Origin: Hyalella azteca
Lineage: Eukaryota; Arthropoda; Malacostraca; Amphipoda; Hyalellidae
Assembly: GCF_000764305.2 (NCBI RefSeq)
Contig: NW_025930774.1
Span: 366,618 to 430,617 of the forward strand
Direction of reading: 5' to 3'
Length of the DNA: 64,000 nucleotides
Positions 59,048 to 64,000 of the stretch are shown piece by piece. A model generated the notes under the pieces. That model saw only the letters and a program-made list of their open reading frames with translations. It was not told the origin of the DNA and ran no database searches. Each line of letters starts with the position of its first letter. The stretch's first letter is position 1. Both the position numbers and the translations under genes were made by a program.

Positions 59048-62000
59048 GTAGAGTGCATGTTGATTCTATTTGTTTATATTATATCATAAAGGTTTTCAAG
59101 CATTGATGTGATCAGGGACACTTTATTCACAATAGTGAATAGTGTAGGTTTGGTTAACCTAGGAGAATGGCATAGTTTCAATGCATTTAGATATAGGAAA
59201 ACTTTGCTGCCTCAAAAATTGCACAAGAATATTAATTTTTTTTTGCGTCCGTATAATATGGTTCATTAACGAAGAATGATTGATTGTAAGCACCACTTAT
59301 CATGATTTCTGCTTAAACAGAGAGCTTTTTATGCCATCTCTTCACTTTAACTTTTACTCAGGCTGCCTAATTCCACAACGTAATTGTGGTACTGAGTTTA
59401 AGTGCAATTGTGCCTATGCAAACCGAGAAGAGTTAAATTATTTACTGAATTTATAGGCTATGTAATTTTTTCATTTCACTCATTGCCTTATGAAGGCCGA
59501 ACATTTGTCCATCCTTATTTTCTATTCATTACTTTTTGCTTCCTGTAATAGAATTCCACCCTAGGGAGTTTTGGACAAATCATTTGGTTCATAATAAACA
59601 ATTTGTATATAACCTATAAGCGCATTTCTAAAAAATTAATTCAATGACCTTGTGATTTACTTTCGGGTAAATTATCAACAGTTGTGCTTAGCAGCAATGG
59701 CCTAACAATTGTAGTCAATTGTGCGTGAAGTAAATGGAGACATCGTACACGAATACGGATCAATGGGCCAATCTTTTCTGTTGATAATAAGCGATCAGCG
59801 GAGGGTTTGCGTAGCAATCATTGGTCACCGGGCACTCGATACTCGCTCACTCAAGGTCAAAAGAAAGCTTCTTGAGATGTCCAAAAATGAGTGCAGCTTT
59901 TTCCAACGGAATAAAGTTGAGCATCGTAATCAGAGACGCAGTATAGATGGACAAGATTAAGGCTCCGTTTTCAATCTCCTGTCCAAAATACTCTGCATTA
60001 GTAGACATTATAATTTATGTATGCTTTTGATTGCGTAAAATAGGGGCACTCGAGTGTTTACGAGTTTGCTTATCATTAAAATTAATTACCTAGTATATTT
60101 AGGATATATATTTCAGCATTCGTGAGTTGCAGTATTTAGTGTCACCTTGCCATGCATGCGTGAGCTTCCAGTATATCCCAGATAAAAACTGAACGGTGGA
60201 GCAGGGTTTTGTGTCAGATATTATTTACTGTGAAGAAATGTTTGCCGCTCCCATACAATCACAAGGTCGAAGACCTTGTCCTCTCTCTCACTCTAATATT
60301 TATAAGAAATACATTGATTCTATGCGCCTAGAAGACAATCACAAGCGAAGTAAATCGTATTTCACTAAGGCGGTCCTGCAGATAAAATATTGGAATGGTC
60401 CATATATTATTAACCGATCATGCATCAAGAAAAAATGCCATTATCGGAGAAGTAACTTCAATTGACTAGTTCACAAAACATAAAATTCGAATACACGATT
60501 TACAGTTTGCATGGAAGTCGACAAATTGAATTTCGATAATAACTGTTTTAAAAATTAACGTCACTGTTTCTTTTACGCGCTCAATATGTAGCTTTTATAC
60601 GTAGTTATAACTAATATAATAGAAAAATTATTATTTTATTCCATACTATCACCAAATGATAGCAATATAAAGGCCAATATTGATTTACACTCGATAACTT
60701 CGATAACAATTTAGTGGCTTTCCCTTTACTCTGACGTCTTAATTGTACCATTACTGGTAATAGACAATTTTGTATTCCATTGCGTACTATTATCCAACAT
60801 TGATTAATATAATGGCCAATATTGATGCACACTCGATATATTCGATAAAAGTTTTGTAGCTCGACCTTCACTGCGGCGTTTGAAGGTTCTGATCGCTGCT
60901 AAGCAACTCCCCACAAACACACGCTGCATGGCAGGTCACGCTATATCCGCAGTTCCAACAGTCCGATCTGTTAAGTACTACAGCAGCCATGACATGTATG
61001 ACGGCCATTTGCCTCTTAAATGGAGACAAAGTCAGCCGCTATTTAGCCATTAAGATCTTCTGATTGCATTTCTTTTTGGAGCGCACGAACTACGCTTTTA
61101 AGATCATTCGGGAACTGTATTTGAAAATTTTTACTGTTAGCGTAACAAATATTTTTAGAGGCTTCTTTCGAGGGAATGTTATTGATTAGGCTTTGAACCT
61201 GAAAATCTACGGGTTGGGATGAATGTTTAATTTAATTACGTTAATTTTTTTCAGTGTTTCAAATCTTCCAATTATATGCCTGAGACCTGAAACGTTGATA
61301 CATATTCATTATAGTATCTCATAAGTTTCTAAACTTGATCGTCTACGAATTTTTCACGAAGAAAAATAATAAAAATATCTTAATCGCCCATTTAATGCAG
61401 AAATCTTTTATTAATCTATAAATTCAAAAATGTGCAAATTATGGAAACGCTCTTATTAAAATCAGATAATTTTCTCGAGATGAATGTTTCACGCATCTAT
61501 ACCGTTTGAAGTAGAGTACTATCAATCTGATCGCAAGTATCTTCCGTCCGTAAGGCCAGTCTAGTCAAGAAAAGTACAAGAATCGGCGACAGGCCTATCC
61601 AGGCCTATTTATTTAATGCCGAAGATACTATACTATACTACTATACTACTATACTAAGATTGACGTGATCCGCGCATATAAAGCTAGTATCACTTGTTCC
61701 TCTTTTAACACTAAACATCATAGAGTTCCAAATATGCAAATCGGTTATCTCTATTATTTACTCCAACAATATAAAATGTAAAATTTCATGACATTTCCCA
61801 CACCAGGCAGCCACGACTCGTGCACCGCTAGCCTGACGGGGGGCGAGATGGGTCCGGACGTATCGCCGGGCGTGCGTCGTCTGGGCAGAGCTTGCCCTTG
61901 CATCGCCCAGCCTGCCTTCCTCAGGTGGAGCGTCACCCAGCGGGCTACCCTCACCGAACAGCTCACCAACGGTGTCAGGTTGGAATAGAAGAATAGAAGT

Positions 62001-63989
62001 GTCGGCGTTGAAGAAATAGGCACATGGCCCAAGAAATAGGCTCATGGAGAAATAGGCCATGAGTCGCGAATCTTGCTCACTAACTTGGGGCTAATATATC
62101 TTCAAGATTGTCCGCTTTATTTGGTAGGTAATGATGATAATTAAATTAACTTTCATCCATAGGGGTTATTTTGATTTATACTTGTTTGAATAAATTTGTT
62201 ACTTGTTATTAAATTCAGTTTATTGTGTGCAACTTTACGGTTTAGATTACAAAGAAGTGTAATCAGGTTATTCATCTTCAAATTACGCTCGAGACCAGGA
62301 AAAATGACATGGAAAATAATAAGTTAACTATTGTTTAACGAATCAAGACACTGAAAGAAATTACTTTAATGATATTTAGTGATATCACGGCAGGTATTTT
62401 GACCTGCGTGTGGCGGAGCTGAACGGTCGCCTACACTTCGTGCACGGACTGTACGGGGACGACATCCAGCTCATACTGGAAGAAGTAAGCATTAAATTAT
62501 ATTGCAAGCAAAGTCAATGTGCAAACTTTCAAATTTACAGTATAGTCTGTAGAAATATTCTTAAATCTCAAAATTCCCCCTGCATTGTACATGTCCATAT
62601 TTGTCACAAAAAAAATTGTTTCGTTTCAGTATGATAAAGTATAATGAATAGTTTACATACATGGGTACTTAACTCATTTAATTTCCAAAAGTACCTCATG
62701 AGTACTTCGCTGATTTCATAGACATGGATTTTTCATTCAATTCTAGCACCCAGTCCTACTTGCATAATAGTTTTATTATCCAATTTTCCATAACTGCATT
62801 TAAAAGTACAGTAGGCCAGAACAGAGGATGAAAACGAAGTTCTGAAAAGAATAGCAAGAATCTTAAAGATGTCATGACTCTAGTGACTTAATTAGACGGC
62901 AGATGTCTGATATAAGTTCTACGGTCCAGATAGAATCATGACACAGAATCACGACTCAATTAAGTGACTTAATTAGACGTCAGATGTCTGATATAAGTTC
63001 TACGGTCCAGATATCATTGTTCCTGTTCTCGCACTCGAGCGAGGTTGTGCTGCTGGACTTCCAGCATCTGTACGACCTGACTCCTCAACTACACCGTGAC
63101 CTTGTAGGCATCATCCAGCAGGTGTTCCAGGGGGCGCTGTGCCCGGTCATGCCCCCATACAACCTCAACCTTGCCTTCCTTCAGAAAAAACAATATCAGG
63201 TTCAGAACGTATATATTTAAATATTGTCTAAGTATTTTCACATCTATATATAAACGTTCTGCAGCAATTTAGATATAATTTTCAATACTTTCTCTAAGTT
63301 TTTCATACAGCCCTTAAGTTTGGAAAATTTCTGTCAACTAGTATTGCCCTAGTTTTTGCGCATAGACTGTCGGACCATCGGTATCTGGTTAGATGGAACC
63401 ACTACTAAGTATTTTAACTTATCACTAGAGAATTCATATCTTCAAATGTCACTAATTATTTTTAACCTAAAAGCTGCATAGTCACATTCTTAATTAAGCT
63501 ATATTAAGTTATTTTTTACCAGTCGAGTAATGTGTGTTGTTGCATGGTGGAGTTGCCCGCGTTTGGTTGTTACGTTTGCTAGTCGTATGACTTCAAAGTC
63601 CAAGCTAGCTAAGGAGGAAGATGGGCAGAGATGAGACTATAGGTTTGGGGAACTGTATTTGGTGGAATCTGGTATACAACTGAGGCATAAAGGCTTGCTG
63701 GCCTTACGTGACCTACTATTGACACTATAGTAGTTCTACTCGAATTTGATCCTAATACGTTAACACGTAACAAGGTCACGTCGTAAATACAACCCATGTC
63801 TTGCTGACTACTGTTGCAGGCGCTGGTGTTCTACAGGTCAGACGACGTCAGCGAGTTCCCCGAGAACTTCTTATGGACTAAAGACATGATGCCCAACCCG
63901 TGGCCGCACACCAGCGACGCCAAGGAAATGATTGAGTTCTTGGCGCGTGCTCTTGATGCCCGCAATCTTGGCTTATTTCATGTCACACA
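57814..63989 (+). CDS. PI-PLC X-domain-containing protein (PLCXD) with long N-terminal extension, 3'-incomplete
   Basis: Five exons (57814-59047, 61807-61978, 62394-62484, 63011-63199, 63820-63989) join in phase to at least 618 codons and continue past the window. PLCXD proteins hold the X half of phosphoinositide phospholipase C and are thought to hydrolyse phosphoinositides. Seen here: WMGQLPDHV, IPGSHDSCTASL (catalytic His414 across the first junction), MGPDVSP, LRWSVTQ, GVRYFDLRVA, FVHGLYGDD (second catalytic His486), SEVVLLDFQHLYDL and a FHVTQ end. Usual family members are near 300 residues with only a short leader before GSHD; here 411 residues precede it. No C2, PH or EF-hand domain is seen. 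Confidence 0.93.
59110..61560. other. PLCXD intron 1 body
   Basis: Intron of 2.76 kb, mostly featureless; chance ORFs at 59721-59960 and 60196-60465 show no family motif. Confidence 0.7.
60660..60890. repeat. local duplication of about 80 bp, 147 bp apart
   Basis: The block ggccaatattgatttacact, then cgataacttcgataa, at about 60670-60745 recurs in diverged form at about 60815-60890 (ggccaatattgatgcacact). Confidence 0.7.
61564..61663. repeat. interspersed repeat, copy 2
   Basis: Copy of 7540-7619 with the same start and the same ctaagattga end; the middle is expanded by an actatactact microsatellite. Confidence 0.6.
61807..61978 (+). CDS. PLCXD exon 2 (first catalytic His)
   Basis: Acceptor cacaccag ends at 61806; the first two bases complete the Gly of GSHDSC. 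It then encodes GGEMGPDVSPGVRRLG, CPCIAQPAFLRWSVTQ and TEQLTNGV, ending AG in phase 2 before donor GTTGGA. Confidence 0.94.
62394..62484 (+). CDS. PLCXD exon 3 (second catalytic His)
   Basis: Acceptor tcacggcag ends at 62393; the first base completes Arg of RYFDLRVAELNG. Then LHFVHGLYGDDIQLILEE, with His486 and the acidic Asp472 of YFDLR. Donor GTAAGC at 62485, phase 0. Confidence 0.95.
62884..63013. repeat. 81-bp offset duplication containing a 3' splice site
   Basis: tgacttaattagac, then agatgtctgatataagttct and acggtccagat, occur at 62884-62932 and again at 62965-63013. The second copy provides the acceptor of PLCXD exon 4; the first provides an identical decoy acceptor ending at 62929. 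Confidence 0.93.
63011..63199 (+). CDS. PLCXD exon 4
   Basis: Acceptor tacggtccag ends at 63010; 63 codons start ISLFLFSHSSEVVLLDFQ and end FLQKKQYQ; donor GTTCAG at 63200, phase 0. The acceptor and about 45 bp before it are duplicated 81 bp upstream. Confidence 0.94.
63820..63989 (+). CDS. PLCXD exon 5
   Basis: Acceptor ctgttgcag ends at 63819. Encodes ALVFYRSDDV (like the V/L-hydrophobic-FY strand of PLCXD), WPHTSDAKEMIEFL and GLFHVTQ. Donor GTGAGT at 63990 in phase 2; without splicing the frame would hit TGA at once, so further exons lie beyond the window. Confidence 0.93.
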
Positions 63990-64000
63990 GTGAGTGCCAT

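Overview
The window is eukaryotic nuclear DNA, AT-rich, with split genes and GT-AG introns. The protein families and repeat types suggest an arthropod, possibly a crustacean, but the species cannot be read from the sequence. I see no bacterial-style operons, CRISPR array, rRNA or convincing tRNA. Most of the 64 kb is non-coding and holds an unusual number of unrelated minisatellites (units of about 11 to 125 bp). Nearly all ORFs over the arrays are stop-free repeat artefacts.

Three genes can be supported by exon phase and family motifs. (1) Plus strand, 21158-34649: a rhomboid intramembrane serine protease of the RHBDL1/3 (fly rho-4) type, five coding exons to the stop codon, catalytic Ser and His both present. 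The 5' end is missing: the family's EF-hand exons were not found. (2) Minus strand, 46751-41649: the last two coding exons of a Ser-rich coiled-coil protein that I do not recognise. Its intron carries a decayed DD41D-type mariner element (45362-46319). (3) Plus strand, 57814 to the right edge: a PI-PLC X-domain protein (PLCXD family), five exons seen and continuing past the window, with a roughly 410-residue low-complexity N-terminal extension fused in frame before the catalytic domain.

Layout: 1-19400 is non-coding with about a dozen tandem arrays and interspersed repeats; 19400-34900 is the rhomboid gene, with an 8.8-kb intron filled by arrays; 35000-41600 is intergenic with a CRE-containing array; 41649-46751 is the coiled-coil gene; 46752-57000 is mostly featureless; 57087-57310 is a probable Penelope-like endonuclease relic; 57814-63989 is the PLCXD gene. 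The three genes show no evident functional link.

The most unusual signal is that tandem duplications sit exactly on exon edges: seven copies of the rhomboid 5' splice site (24509-24770), five copies of its C-terminal codons past the stop (34628-34862), and a duplicated 3' splice site in the PLCXD gene (62884-63013).
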